From the NCBI GenBank assembly GCA_029339505.1, contig JAQISU010001239.1, positions 3,777,501-3,841,500 of the forward strand: 64,000 nucleotides of DNA. Reading direction: 5' to 3'. Numbering within the stretch: the first letter of the stretch is position 1; the number at the start of each line of letters is the position of its first letter. This document shows positions 1-12,180 of this stretch, in pieces. Below the pieces are notes generated by a model. It worked only from the letters and a program-made list of their open reading frames with translations, made no database searches and was not told where the DNA came from. The DNA is from Unio delphinus (taxonomy: Eukaryota > Mollusca > Bivalvia > Unionida > Unionidae). Position numbers and translations under genes: made by a program.

Positions 1-2062
1 CCAAAGTATGAATTATAATGTAACACAAACTGCAGTTAATGTAGAAAATTAAAATTAAAACTGTTATTGCTATTCTTTAAATTAACATTCTCAAGACCAC
101 CTGTTACCTGGTTGGTATCATGTCTTTTATATAACATGGCACTAATCGAATGTCTACTAGTTTCAACAAATTTAACAACCATACAAAAAATATAGTGAAA
201 ATTATTAGTTCAAGGATTGAACTGGCTCACCAAAATGTCACAATTTACAGTCGTTTGAAATACAATACACAATTTGCTGTACTGTGTACACAAGCAATGA
301 TTTTGAAACCATGTTTTACCATCCACACGGGATCTATGACGTTCATGCCAAGCTGCACCATTTCTACTACACAAATAAACTCAACGAAGTTTCAAATTAG
401 TTTTAAAGTAAAACTGTGTACTTCCTTCAACAGACACAAAAATTCAATTTCCATATTGGGAGAAACAATTTTAGGAATTTTACAAGAAAATGAAATAACA
501 GTAGTTTTTAATAGTCTTCAGTGCTGAAAAGGTGCCTAAAAACTTCCAAATGATGTTGCAATCTTTTCACCACTCAACGGTTTTGCTGAACATTTGTTTG
601 TCTTCAAGTCACTGGAGACATGAATTCCCCTAATGTTCCCATCTATTATTTCCTTAGTAATGGCATTTTCTGCCCCAAAGTATTCTGGAAGAAAATGGAA
701 GCTGGTGATGATTCTCTACTGTAATGAAATTTACAAGTGTTGCCATGCTCATGTCATGTTCTCTGCCGCTCGCATCAATTTAAGTCTTAATTGTAATCTT
801 TTTTTTGTCTTGGAAATTCTCTGTCCTTGGTTTAAATAAACTTCCCAAATTGTCATCCGTGAATTGAGAAATGAAACAAAATGTCTATCTCATTGTCTGA
901 CTGGTTTTGCTGAACATTTGGTCGTCTTCAAGTCTACATTCATACCATTTTAATTCTCTTGAAAAGGGTTCTTTTTTATCCGTAGAGAATAGGAAGATTT
1001 CTTCAACTTTCATCGAAAGCATGCACTGTGTACCAGTCTGATGGATGAAATTACTTTGCTGAAATTCTTCTCAGCTGTTTCTGAGAAGTGATTTAGTGTT
1101 TTTTTCTTTCCTCTTTAGTGCTAATGATGTCACCAATAACTGAAGGAAAATTGGCATCAGTTTGACAATCACTGAGACCTTTGTGTCGGGTTGCTTTATG
1201 AAGAAATGTCCAATTATGTTAAGTGACTTATTTTGAGAAATCATTTAATTTTGTTTTAACTATTTTCCTTCCTTTCTCTATGGTTGGTGTTTTGTTTCTT
1301 CTTTACCACAGCAAGACAGTTATATTGTGCTAAGGGCACTGAAAGTAAAGTGCACCACGGGCTATATTTGGTGGCAGATAGACGTCACCTTCATAAATCT
1401 GAAACACCTTTATGCCAAAGTGTTTTTTGTCAAATTTGGTAAACTTCTGTTGAGCAAATTTTGAGCTGATGTTTAAATTTGTTTCTATTAATAACAGCAG
1501 CCATATTATATGGCTGCCTGGCATCATTCATGCAAACTTTTAAACCCTGCATCAGTGTGTGACAGGATGAATTCTGTCCAATTCAATCAAAATCTAATTA
1601 ATGAGAGGTATAAAATAGTTGCAAGGTTTTCCTTTTTATTTTTCTTCTTTAGCAGCAGTGGTAATATCTGATGCCAGATTGGAATCATTCGTATAACATT
1701 GAAAGATTATTATATCCTACTTTCTGTCAAATTTGGTCATATTATGTTTAACAGTTCTGATTAGTTAAAAGAATTTTTCTTGTTTGAAAAACAGTCAATA
1801 ATTAATAGCAACATGGCATCAATTGTACAAATTTTAAAAGCTGTTATTCTCAACTACATTCTGTTCTGTTAAAATCTTCCATCAAATTCTGCAAAGTGAA
1901 TTTCTTAAAATCAATCTAAAGTTTCTTGAATAGTAATGGTGACCACATCGGATCGCTGATCAGCACTGCTTAAAAAATAAAGTTCCTCTCTGGATGCTAT
2001 GTCAGCGCTTTCCGAAGGTAAATTGGTCTTTTGTTAAATTCTGTTCAGCATTCTTGGGTTTC

Positions 2063-2455
2063 CTGTCTATATTCGTTTATAAAACCGTGAAACTGCACAG
2101 ACCTAGCTAGATCTGCCATCACATAATGTACCAGATCTGCCATCGCATAATGTACCAGATCTGCAATCGCATAATGTACCAGATCTGCCATCACATAATG
2201 TACCAGATCTGCCATCGCATAATGTACCAGATCTGCCATCGCATAATGTACCAGATCTGCCATCGCATAATGTACCAGATCTGCCATCACATAATGTACC
2301 AGATCTGCCATCGCATAATGTACCAGATCTGGATATGTGCAGTTTGTATAGAGTAATCAGTAGACCAAACAAACAAGACCCTGATCTGTATGTGCATTAT
2401 GCTAAGAATGATCATGAATTTTGTTGTTTACAGTCTGATTTGACTTATTTAAGAT
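2063..2455. mobile_element. Twin-hairpin MITE with internal 24-bp expansion
   Basis: Its left arm AACTGCACAGACCTAG and its distal partner ATATGTGCAGTTTG are separated by the 24-bp array at 2109-2324. The second hairpin follows: GACCCTGATCTG..GTGCATTATG with an imperfect, decayed partner. TIR-like ends (CTGTCTATATTCGTTTATAA on the left, GACTTATTTAAG on the right) place the edges approximately. Confidence 0.6.
2109..2330. repeat. 24-bp minisatellite, 9 copies, inside a MITE
   Basis: There are nine exact-length 24-bp units (2109-2324) plus six bases. Each unit is AGATCTGCCAT, then C(A/G)C, then ATAATGTACC. The unit is the inner stem and loop of the twin-hairpin MITE (AGATCTGCCATCACATAATG in other copies). 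A period divisible by three and free of stops leaves several open frames on both strands (MADLVHYA-type peptides), which are not genes. Confidence 0.93.
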
Positions 2456-2709
2456 ATCTGATAGTGGACTGACATCACATTTACAAAATGTTCAAGTCCT
2501 AAATCATGCATTCTGTCAAATTCTGCTGACCAATAATTTCAAGAAATTTCAATTACTAGCAGTGTTCACCACAATTATTGACTGATAAACATCATGTATT
2601 CCAAACAGTTCAAGTCCTCTATCTCAGAATACCTTCAGTCTAATTTTGGTCAAATTCTGTCGAGTGGGGTTTTGAGAAGAAAAAGTATAAACCAATTCTA
2701 TGTTTAAGT

Positions 2710-3049
2710 GTGTGTGATTAGGATTTTTAAGGTAGCTTTAAATTAGGATTTTTAAGGTAGCTTTAAAAAAAATTCAGTCATATCACTATGGTATCTGCAG
2801 CAAGGCAGCTTTATAGTGATATCAAGCACTCGGGCATCATGCCGCAGACATGTAGCATGATGTCCCACCCAGTCACATTATCCTGACACCAGACCAACCA
2901 GTCCTAAGACTAACCTCTTAATGCTGAGTGTCAAGCGAGGCAGCTGTTAGTACCATTTTTGTAAGTCTTTGGTATGACTTGGCCGGGGATGGAACCCATG
3001 ACCTCCCACTTCTGCAATTGATTCTCTAACCACTAGGCCACTGGAGCAG
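2710..3049 (-). mobile_element. SINE-A, tRNA-derived, with 13-bp target-site duplication
   Basis: Read on the minus strand it begins CTGCTCCAGTGGCCTAGTGG, a tRNA-like head with an A-box and, further on, the B-box-like GGGTTCCATCC. A conserved body (GTGTCAGGATAATGTGACTG) and a tail ending in AAAATCCTAATC follow; the tail segment is present twice. TCTATGTTTAAGT flanks both ends (2697-2709 and 3050-3062), which is direct evidence of insertion by target-primed reverse transcription. Confidence 0.88.
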
Positions 3050-3299
3050 TCTATGTTTAAGTAATGGTGGCCATATCAGACAGTGATCAGCTTTATTTGT
3101 AAAAGTTCAATGATGCTGCAGTCCTTCCTGTCATATTTGGTCCCATCCTGTTTAGTGGTTTTCTAGAACCTGTTTTAAAGCTTTTCCTATTTAAAGTAAC
3201 TGCTATCATATTTAAAGGGCAGGGCAGCAAATTTTGAGAAACAAATCAGAAGGGCCTTTATGCCAGAATGCTTAGTGTCAGATTTGGTCCAATTCTGAT

Positions 3300-3313
3300 C
3301 CCCCCCCCCCCAA
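3300..3313. repeat. Poly-C tract
   Basis: An uninterrupted run of about 13 C. Similar G or C homopolymers occur at 7602-7608, 10577-10590, 14817-14833, 24649-24659, 34012-34023, 34068-34078 and 34230-34246. They have no assigned function and are prone to length variation and sequencing error. Confidence 0.8.
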
Positions 3314-5385
3314 CTTCTTATCATTGGCAGCTACAAGTAATGGCAGGCTGGCATCATTTGGACAAATTTTATTGAGTGGGTTTAGAAGTTATTTAAAGGT
3401 TTTTATAGTTTTATAAATAGTGGCTTGTTGGATGAAGGATCAGCATTGAAAAGCCTCAATGCCAGAATCTTCACTGTAAAATCATATGCAAGTTGGTAAA
3501 AAACAAATAATTCAAAAACAGAAAAAGTTGTAATAGATAATCATGAACAGATGCTTCAATGACAATACAATAGCTCACCAGGAAGAGCAAGATAATAATG
3601 TTATTTGTTTTAATCAAACCATTTACCTTGACGCAGGAGATATGTAAAGTTTTCTTTCTTTCTGAGTAAAAAGGCTACTGGTACCTGGATTTTCAGCATG
3701 TAAATTATCCTATTTGAAACTGAGAATATTTTTCTTAAACAAAATGGTAACTGTGTGGCTAATAATGAGCACACTGCTGTGTTGAATCAAACTGCAGTCA
3801 GTGCAAGTCTGTTGTTGCATCAAATTCATAACTAAACATTTTCTTCATGACTTCATATTGTTAAATAAATTGGTCAGGTAATGGGGTGGGTGGGTTACTG
3901 GCTTTCAAAAGAGATCACAGACAATGGATGATGTGGGGAATATTTTCTATTTTCATGACTGAACCTCAAAATATTTTCAATTTTTATAAATTTCAGATAA
4001 AATTAAAGCAATCAGTGAATTTCAAATGCTCATCAACAAAACCCAGATCCAATCATCTGTGAATTTCAAGCGTTCAATATCTGCAAAACTGACGAGTTAA
4101 TCATTAAAAATTTAAGAACCAGTGTTCCCATCAGCCTTTTCCATTTTCATTTTTTTTTAATACAAACTCTAAAATATTCATCTTCAGCTGAATAGAAAAC
4201 AGTGAACAGGTTTGCCAAATGATTCCAAATACATAGCAAACTGCTGCATAGTCTAAACTCTTGGCAACAAAGACAAACTGAGAAATTGACTCTCTCTGAA
4301 ATCTGATGGCATGGAGCTGGTTCTGGTGAAATTTGATTTCCTCCTGCAAATGTAATGAGCTTGTAGATCATATTAACTTATCTCCTCTTTAGTGTATTAC
4401 CTCTGACACAAATGTAATTGACCACTTTTTAATGCAAGGTATCTCTTTCATGTCAAGCTCAAGTTAATACATTCAATATTATCGTATCCTGGCAACTACC
4501 AACAATAAAGGTATCACATTTTTTCAAGCTGTCATAAAACAAACACATCAAAATACAACTGCTCCTAACCTTGGGCACTTCATTCCTCCCTATATCCCTC
4601 AAGAGTGTAATGTTTCAACCAGAACTCTCATTTGGGATGATTTAGATTTTTATGTGATATTTCTTCAACTAAGTGAACCTACAGGATTCCAGGGACCTAT
4701 TTAACCCTCAAGTATTTATTTCAATTAGCCAGTTCTACTCCATCTTTCCTGGTGTTGTAGTTATGGGAAAATGTTTTGGTACCAAGTATTGTGAGGAAGG
4801 GCTTATCTAAGGTTAGGACTTGTAGTGAAGTATTCTCTTATCAACAAAATTTACTCAGCAGGCTGTGGATAATTTAAGAGTAATTTTGTTTTGAAAATTG
4901 CATCATAAATATTCAAACAATCTCTTTCCTTTTAAATGAGCCTTAATGAGTTTGCTTTCAGAGATAACACTGTTTCTCTGATGCCAAATGACAAGAGTAA
5001 TGATGTTTTCAGTGTGCATTTATGGTGGTCATTAGAGATACAGTTGGCGTCCATCTACAATAGAATGCCCTATGAACATGGATCATCTATGGGGATTACA
5101 AATAATCAAAACCACTGACAGACTACAACAGTAGCAATCTGAATAACACACAAGTACGTCGGAAAAAAGCAGAAAGATTTCAACATATGTAGCAATGGTG
5201 AGTATTTTCCTTCGTCAATTCTATTATATCCAATTTAATGAAAATATTTATCAACCATATCTTTTTCCTAAAATTATGAATACATGAGACATATCCCTCA
5301 TTAACATAGAGACTTTCTGATGCAGATGCTCAAGTTTAATTCAAAGAACGATGAAAAACTGGAAATGTACCTAATACTATTATTC

Positions 5386-5770
5386 CAATCACATGCATGG
5401 GTGTATTAATTTGTATTACAATCACATGCATGGGTGTATTAATTTGTATTACAATCACATGCATGGGTGCATTAATTTGTATTACAATCACATGCATGGG
5501 TGTATTAATTTGTATTACAATCACATGCATGGGTGTATTAATTTGTATTACAATCACATGCATGGGTGTATTAATTTGTATTACAATCACATGCATGGGT
5601 ATATTAATACTATTACTACTATCACTTGCATGGGTATATTAATATTTGTATTAGAATCATAAACATGGGTATATTAATATTTGTATTAGAATCATATGTA
5701 AAGGAATATAAATTCTATTATTACAATATACAAAATACTAATATTATTATCATGGGTATATTAATACTAT
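5386..5770. repeat. 33-bp minisatellite
   Basis: Six exact-length units from 5386 to 5583, containing CACATGCATGGGTGTATTAA then TTTGTATTA, followed by diverged units with ATGGGTATATTAATA to about 5770. A length divisible by three gives open frames in several phases (HVIVIQINTPM and others), which I treat as artefacts. Confidence 0.92.
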
Positions 5771-5949
5771 GATAAATCTACAACAACAACTACTACTTCT
5801 ACTACTATCAGACATCCCTATCAGACTTGGTTTCCTTCTTGGCTTCAACATCAAGCAGATTCAAACTAATATCAGATACTTTTGATAGCTGGCAGCTGCA
5901 GTGGCACAAGTATTATATTAATTGTGCCCAACTTGTTACCAGAAAGGGG

Positions 5950-6225
5950 TGGGCTGAATTCCTGTCCTGATGTGGTCAGCTGTTACAGTGTCTCTGGACA
6001 AAGCACTTTACACCATTATTCCTGTCTGTTATGGATCACTGCCATCTCACCTGTCTGCATGGGTTCAAGTCTCGGATTTGGCCAATGTGGGTATGTGAGA
6101 AAGCTTGCCAATCGCTTCTCATGGGTCTATGGTTCTTTCTGGGGTTTTCCTGGGTTCTTCCTCCACCATTAATACTGGCCGCCATTATCGTATGCTGAAG
6201 GATGGCGATAAACCCTACTACAACT
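5950..6225 (+). mobile_element. SINE-B copy
   Basis: It shares a long stretch with 45826-46050 and with the complements of 19540-19775 and 57170-57480. Shared landmarks are GATCACTGCCATCTCACCTG, TTGCCAATCGCTTCTC, the TTCCTCCACCATTAATACTG block and a 3' part ending near TAAACCCTACTACAACTA. The 5' part is tRNA-like but decayed here. Confidence 0.72.
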
Positions 6226-6454
6226 ACAACCTGTCTATTATGACTCTACTGTCCATGTCAAACATATGTTATAGTCCCAGTGAGGTTGATAACAGAAAAT
6301 TGCCACTGAGCAGGCTCACATCCATGTTGCTGAATACTGTATATAATTACATGTACTTGTAAGTTGAGTCAAGCTGCAAATGAAGAACCTAACTGCCATA
6401 GCATAATAAGGGTCTAAGTTGTTTGTTCAACTAATTATTCCCAACAAACTGCAC

Positions 6455-6543
6455 AGACCTAGATCTTCTGGTGAATTATGCAATGGCAGATCTGGGTCTA
6501 TGCAGTTTTCAAGTAGACTCATTTTATAAATGAATACATACAG
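6455..6543. mobile_element. Single-hairpin MITE copy
   Basis: AAACTGCACAGACCTAGATC pairs with GCAGATCTGGGTCTATGCAG, with GAATTATGCAATG in the loop. It is followed by TTTTATAAATGAATACATACAG, the family's 3' terminal sequence. Confidence 0.7.
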
Positions 6544-7124
6544 CACTTGAACCAATTCTCCATTATATACTCATCTAAAATATACAATCTTGGGAAACAA
6601 AACAATACCAACCAATCTAAGGGCTGAACCAGAAACATGACTTGGTGAAAAGAAAAAGAGAGTGGGGGCTGTCAAGTCAAGGGGAGTAATGTTAACAGAA
6701 TGTACTGAAATAATATAACTAAACCCATCAGCCACAGATTCCTTGTTCTTGGCATTAAATCTGCCCATGCAATCTCCATAAACCCAACTTCTTGTAATAC
6801 TTCCATCAATCAGATAGCTCAAATCTCTCAGGATTACAAAGCCAACCATTATTAAATGAAGCCAACTTTCCCACATTACTTTCATCACTCCAACAACAAA
6901 GGACAGCTAGTGTTAGAGGACTAGATGACAAGCTACAGAAGAAAAAAACATTAAACTGAATAAAGGGTTTCCATTAATTATAATGAACAAGGTTTCAGAA
7001 GGCTAAATTAAGTGATCAGAAAGTACGAGTAAAGGAAATAACAGTTTGTTTTTTAAATGTAATTATTTTCCGTACAGTTTTACGGAGAGTACTACTATAA
7101 TTTGTTGATTGCAGTGTATGCTAC

Positions 7125-7265
7125 CTCATTATGCAGTACAAGATGATTGTACAGTACAAAATCATCGTACAGTTACAAGGTGATTGTACAATATAAAATC
7201 AATGAACAATATAAAATCATCATACAATTCAAGATGACTGTACAGCAAGTACTGTACCAGTTCAA
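7125..7265. repeat. Degenerate short tandem repeat around GTACAGTACAA
   Basis: Units of about 20-22 bp alternate ACAAGATGATTGTACAGT and ACAAAATCATCGTACAGT. GATGATTGTAC and its near complement make the stretch partly palindromic. About six units, variable in length. Confidence 0.6.
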
Positions 7266-7739
7266 AAAACTTTATACTGTTGTAAGATTAATGTACATTT
7301 TAAAAGAAAACATGAGAGTCCCTTGAAAAGAGACTATTGACCAAAATGACATTCCAGAAATAAGACTAATTTTTTTCTTCTAACTGTTAAAGTGTTCATA
7401 CTATCATTATATTAAGTTATAGTTTTCAACTTGGTCACTGTGGTAGCCATACTTAATTTGCACCATTTTTATGGAACACAAACTTTTGGTGACTATACAA
7501 TTCAGGAGAATTAGTGACAAGATTTTCAATTTGTATAGTGTGACAGCCATATTTGAGGCCAGTGTAGTAACATTCAGAACCAACCTGATGACTCCCATCC
7601 CCCCCCCAATATCAATCCATTTGAGTAGTATCGAACAAAATTTTCAAAATCAATGCAACAGTAGCCAAACTTAATACCAATTCAGAATTATTTTCTCCAG
7701 GAGCATTTTAACAAGTCTTCTCGCAAAAACGTCATGCTG

Positions 7740-8010
7740 ATATGCTTTTCTTTTCAGGAACAAGATTTTTCATGATGGCTGCCAAGGTGGCCATATTGAT
7801 CACCACACTGGCATCATATTCATTTTGGATAAAGCAGATATCATAGGAAGTCTTTCAGTGAAAACCCCATATTGATATGATTTCCAGATGTATAGTGATG
7901 TAGATATCCAACATGGCTGTCATGGTGGCCATACTGGATGCCTGAGCATCACCAACTAGACATTATGAAAAATGTGCATCGAAAGTTTTGTGGCAATTTC
8001 AAAGTAATTT
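7740..8010. repeat. R1 degenerate repeat copy
   Basis: It contains the R1 landmarks in order: ATGATGGCTGCCAAGGTGG, CCATATTGATCACCACACTG, the AGTCTTTCAGTGAAAACCCC block, ATATCCAACATGGCTG, GGTGGCCATACTGGATGCC, and a closing AAAAGGAGTAGTGGTAACAA. The same series recurs at 15240-15800, 24820-25240, 48590-49440 and 62640-63400. Confidence 0.65.
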
Positions 8011-8630
8011 AAAAGGAGTAGTGGTAACAAATTTTTCCTAATGGAATGGACATATGCCAGACAGATAACATTCCATTAGTTCTGCTGGTCTACAACCATT
8101 AACGCTATCAAGACAAGAGAATCCCTTTTTTCAAATCTGCTTTTTATGTCCCAATAAAATACTAACATTTCCATTGTAACATTAATCTATGGTGTACATA
8201 GCTGTGTGAACAGAACAAAATGACTGCAGTGTCAAGCTAATGCTGTGGTGGGCTTAACCATTAATTCAGAAAAATGCATGAATAATGAAGATTTTGCATA
8301 ATTGATGTGTGTTGTTCATCCAGAAATGAAACCAAGGTAAGTAAGTTTAAAGTCTTTACCAGCTTTGCCATCATTAAATGGATTTCTGCTTGCAACCTAT
8401 GTTTAACTGCCAATTTCTCTATGTGACTGGCTGTCAATTGCCTTATTCCCTCTGGACAAGTAGTAAAGAATATCAAGTACTATATTCCAGCTATAATTAG
8501 CTTGCATCATTATAAATGGTGTAATTGGTGCATGGTGCATTTACTGATCAGGATCGATTTTTAAAAAAAATATTCTTACAATTAGACACGAACCACATAC
8601 ACCAGCAGCAGTGCAGTAGACACCAACAGA

Positions 8631-8700
8631 TCTGAGTCTATATTGATGGTAGTCACGTGTCAGTCACTGAGTCTATATTGATGGTAGTCACGTGTCAGTC
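8631..8700. repeat. 35-bp direct duplication
   Basis: CTGAGTCTATATTGATGGTA followed by GTCACGTGTCAGTCA occurs twice in a row almost identically, next to a MITE copy. Confidence 0.8.
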
Positions 8701-8730
8701 ATTAGTTTTACTACCTTAGGAAATAAGGTA

Positions 8731-8864
8731 CTGTATTACTATATATACACGCTTACAACTTTAGTCAAACAACAAAGATCCTGATCTGTCATAACATTAT
8801 GCGCACCCAGATCAGGGTCTGTGCAGTTTACAGCTGGACTAAACTTTTCAGTCAGTATATATGG
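8731..8864. mobile_element. Single-hairpin MITE copy
   Basis: TA is followed by CTGTATTACTATATATACAC. The inner palindrome pairs AAACAACAAAGATCCTGATC with CAGATCAGGGTCTGTGCAGT around a TAACATTATGCGC loop. The 5' arm is type 1 (ACAACAAAGATC) while the 3' arm is type 2 (CTGTGCAGTTT), suggesting loss of the DNA between two hairpins. Confidence 0.7.
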
Positions 8865-8944
8865 TACTATGATACAATTTAATGTCAACCATTTAAAAAG
8901 CTGAATGCAACACCAACATCTGATATTGGGCTCCCAATATGGAA

Positions 8945-9260
8945 AACCACTCCAGTGGCCTAAGCAGTTAAAGTGTGTGCCTCGGATGCGAGATGTCGCG
9001 GTTTTGAACCCTGGCTGAATCATATAAAAGAATTGTAAAAATTTAAAGTGTGTGCCTCGGATGCAAGATGTCGCGGTTTTGAACCCTAGCTGAATCATAA
9101 AAAAAAATTGTAAAAATAATAATTGCAGCAGTCTCACCTGGCGAGGTTGATGTTAAGACTGGTCAGCCTGGTGTCAGGGTAATGTGACTGGGTGGGACAT
9201 GATACTACCTGTCTGCTGCATGATGCTTCAATGCTAGACATCACTATAAACTGCCAAACT
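8945..9260 (+). mobile_element. SINE-A copy with duplicated tRNA head
   Basis: A tRNA-like head (CCAGTGGCCTAAGCAGTTAA, then GCCTCGGATGC and GGTTTTGAACCC) is followed 75 bp later by a second near-identical head segment starting TTAAAGTGTGTGCCTCGG. The SINE-A body follows (GTGTCAGGGTAATGTGACTG and AGACATCACTATAAACTGCC). An open frame on the opposite strand at 8739-9137 is only this duplicated repeat. Confidence 0.82.
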
Positions 9261-10341
9261 GCACCTAATAAGAACTGCTAATGAGAGCCCTGACAACTAA
9301 TCCAACTCTTAATAAGGTTTTCCACTGAATACAAGGTGGCCTTGATCAAACACCACAAAGATATTACATACAATATTGTGCATGCCAAACAGACTGACAG
9401 TCTTACTGCATCAGCTAAAATCTTTTGAAGTAAGCAAAGCAATTACAAAGGAAAGCAAACAAGGTTAAATGTAGACATAAAGACAAACTGGGGAAGGGAA
9501 ATGTGTGCCACATGCAGGCAGTCAACCTCATGGAGTCCAGTGTATGATCAGATTTTACATCTATAACACAACTTCCTTTTCATTACTATAATAATGTCAG
9601 GTCACAAACATTTATGTCACATTCGAAAATAATGCCTGAATGAGTCACACAGCAAGGCTGAGAAATCTTTTAAAAAACCTTTGCAGCTTTACAACAAATT
9701 ATATCTTAAATGTATTTATTAGAAATGTAATTTATTAATCTTCTTGACAACTGAAACATGAAATCTCTAAAGTGAAATGGGTCAAGAGACTAGACCATTT
9801 CATTTTTAGAGTGGGCCTGGGATCTTCTCTTGAAACAGATATTTTTTCTTTTACCTTGAGACATTTTTTTCAACATATAATTTTTATAATTACTTTTTTT
9901 ATATAGATAAATCAGAGCAAGAATATATTTTTCCAGCTATTTTATGGGCTGAAATTATTTTAAATTAAAAATCTCAGTATCTCTCCCAGCCTACTTGAAT
10001 TAAATGGTCAGTATAGTCTACCCACTTAATACATATTTGACTGGTCACATTTTCACTAATGCAAGAACTCAAAATACCAGATACTGCGTTGTTTGGAAAT
10101 GAGTACAAGCATTTTTTTTTTTTTAAAACACCAGAGTTTCTGACATTTTCTCAAATCTCACCCCACTATCAATTCAATAGTAGGTCCCCTTGCTATTCAT
10201 GCTTCAGTTTTATCTGTATATTTTCAAGAGCACTCCTCTATTTTGATTTATTTCCAAAGGTAACATAATGAATATACGTCATTTTATACCTTCTGATGCA
10301 TTATGTCACATCCTATTTCCAGACTTGTAATCCTGTAATGG

Positions 10342-10342
<1 letters not shown>

Positions 10343-10424
<82 letters not shown>
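10343..10424. repeat. (CA)n microsatellite
   Basis: 82 bp of CA dinucleotides with a single CG interruption. Confidence 0.97.
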
Positions 10425-10425
<1 letters not shown>

Positions 10426-10892
10426 TAATTAAAATTTTCATCTAAAAAATAGAGGAAGAATTTTACATTGATCAAGCATCATATATAAACAATGAATCAA
10501 AACTTTGAAACTACATTCTTTTGCTTCATATAAAAATGCATCATACTGGTCAAAGATAAAACATGGAGGTTTTAATGGGGGGGGGGGGGACTTTTTTAAA
10601 TTCATTAGGAAAGTGGATGTGCTGTTGACTCTTATCAAACAGTTATTCATCAAGGTGTCAAGTGATGAGTGATTTCCCTCAAACACAGGACAAAATCATC
10701 TTTACACTTTATGAAGTTTGACATGGAAAACAAGGAGACTTGGTGAACACTCTGCACATCAATTTATCAACACTGAATTTAAATAAGTAGAATTCTTGCA
10801 TGTATTTTAAGATCTTCCTTGTTTTGTTTATTCTCTATTTTTTGTATAAACAAGAAGCTATCATTCACTCTTGTATGAAACGAGTCAAAATG

Positions 10893-11280
10893 CAAACTGC
10901 ACAGACCCAGATCTGCCATCATATAATGTGCCAGCACATCTGGATCTATGCTGTTTGTTTGGAATAATCAGTATTTTTTTTATTTAAAAAAAACCATAGA
11001 CCCTGATAATGCTACGGCAGATCAGGATCTATGTTGCTTAGGAAGTATGTATAGTAATGAACTCACTTTGAGGTCACAAAAAGATTTAATTTATTGCACA
11101 ACACCACCATGGTCTAATGTAACAGATCTGCCATATCATAATGTGCCTGCAGATCAGGGTCTATGTTGTTTGTTCTACTTCTACCGATTACTCTTAACAA
11201 AATTCACAGACTCTGACCTGCCAGTGCTTTATCTGACAGCAGATCTGGGTCTGTGCAGTTTGCAGTAAGCGAGTAAATAT
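10893..11280. mobile_element. Four consecutive MITE hairpins (two tandem elements)
   Basis: There are four palindromic units of the family: about 10893-10960 (AAACTGCACAGACCCAGATC), 10990-11040 (CATAGACCCTGAT..GATCAGGATCTATG), 11125-11175 (ACAGATCTGCC..GCAGATCAGGGTCTATG) and 11205-11266 (CACAGACTCTGACC..AGCAGATCTGGGTCTGTG). Loops keep the ATAATGTGC-like core. This fits two twin-hairpin elements side by side or one internally duplicated element. Confidence 0.68.
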
Positions 11281-11334
11281 AGTAGAAATGAGTTACAAAG
11301 AGGTCCCTTGTAGTGAGTTTTACTTTTGTGTTTT

Positions 11335-11465
11335 CTGGCACAACACAATGTAGGCAATTTAGTGCTAAGGAAATGTGGGGAAACAAAAGTGTCCTGACCA
11401 ATTTAAACCCACACCTTTTGGTTGTGAACCCAGTACACTAACACCGGTTAAACCATGGCGCCATA
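11335..11465 (-). mobile_element. Possible further tRNA-like SINE fragment
   Basis: On the minus strand GGCGCCATGGTTTAACCGGT, then GTGTTAGTGTACTGGG, then AAGGTGTGGGTTTAAATTGG resemble A- and B-box spacing. No second copy was found in the window, so the call is tentative. Confidence 0.35.
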
Positions 11466-12180
11466 CAGAAGGACCATTGTATATAGAGACAAAGAGACGT
11501 TTAATGGGACTGGCATAAAGTATAGGCAAGGCAATTTCATATTAAATTTATCAAACTACAATTTTTAATTCTCACATCAATCGCTCACTGATTACACTTT
11601 TATCTCTGCTCTGACCTATCTGATTCACAAACATATTATCTGTTTCAGTTCCTTGATTAGAGACCAGTTCACTGCAGCATGACAACTTCAGATTTCATTT
11701 GTAAAATGGGGGAGTCTCTGTGGCAGATAGATTCAAATTTCAAGGTTGACTAAGGCAAACCAGGTCTTGGATAAAGTATAAAGCCTGAATCTTTCAAAGT
11801 GTTCCCCCCACTTTACAGCCAGCAATTCTGATATTCATTGAGCAGTCTTTGATGTGAGAAATGCTGTGAAGTAACTTTCAATTACAGGAGCAAATATCAT
11901 CAGCTGAAGTGTCTCACCATTTTGCCAAAGGAAATACCAAATTATTTCATCTTTCAATTTGAAAGGGTAAAAACCATGCCAAATAAATTGAATATGTTAT
12001 CAAAACACAGGAGTATCAGCCAAGTAAAAAGAGATAGCTGTGATATTGGTCAATATATAGGAAAAAAAATCAGCTTTTCTGTGACAAAGGGCTTGTGTAC
12101 AACAACCTTGGAGTGAAACGCACCAGAATTACCAATAAACTGTTTTATTAATGTGTGTAAGTGTCCCTAAAAATTCGGGT

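Larger units (their letters stand above)
1320..3480. repeat. Degenerate repeat block R2, interrupted by MITE and SINE
   Basis: A phrase close to TGTCAAATTTGGTCAAATTC recurs near 1430, 1725, 2515, 2650, 3130, 3280 and, weakly, 3465. It is usually followed by a CTGTTNAGTGG-like stretch and a TTTNAGAAGT stretch. Spacing is irregular, about 120-300 bp, so this looks like an old tandem or repeatedly inserted sequence. A twin-hairpin MITE (2063-2455) and a SINE-A (2710-3049) interrupt it, so the block is older than both. Phrases such as GGTGGCCATATC link it loosely to the R1 family elsewhere in the window. Confidence 0.55.

Noticed and set aside
150..527. Plus-strand frame of 125 codons at the window start
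   Set aside because: Composition like the surrounding AT-rich intron and no recognised motif.
2045..2372. Three overlapping open frames encoding repeats of MADLVHYA, DGRSGTLC and MYQICHRI
   Set aside because: They are readings of the 24-bp array in several frames on both strands.
5336..5662. Open frames in the 33-bp array
   Set aside because: Period divisible by three with no stop; peptide is a pure repeat in every frame.
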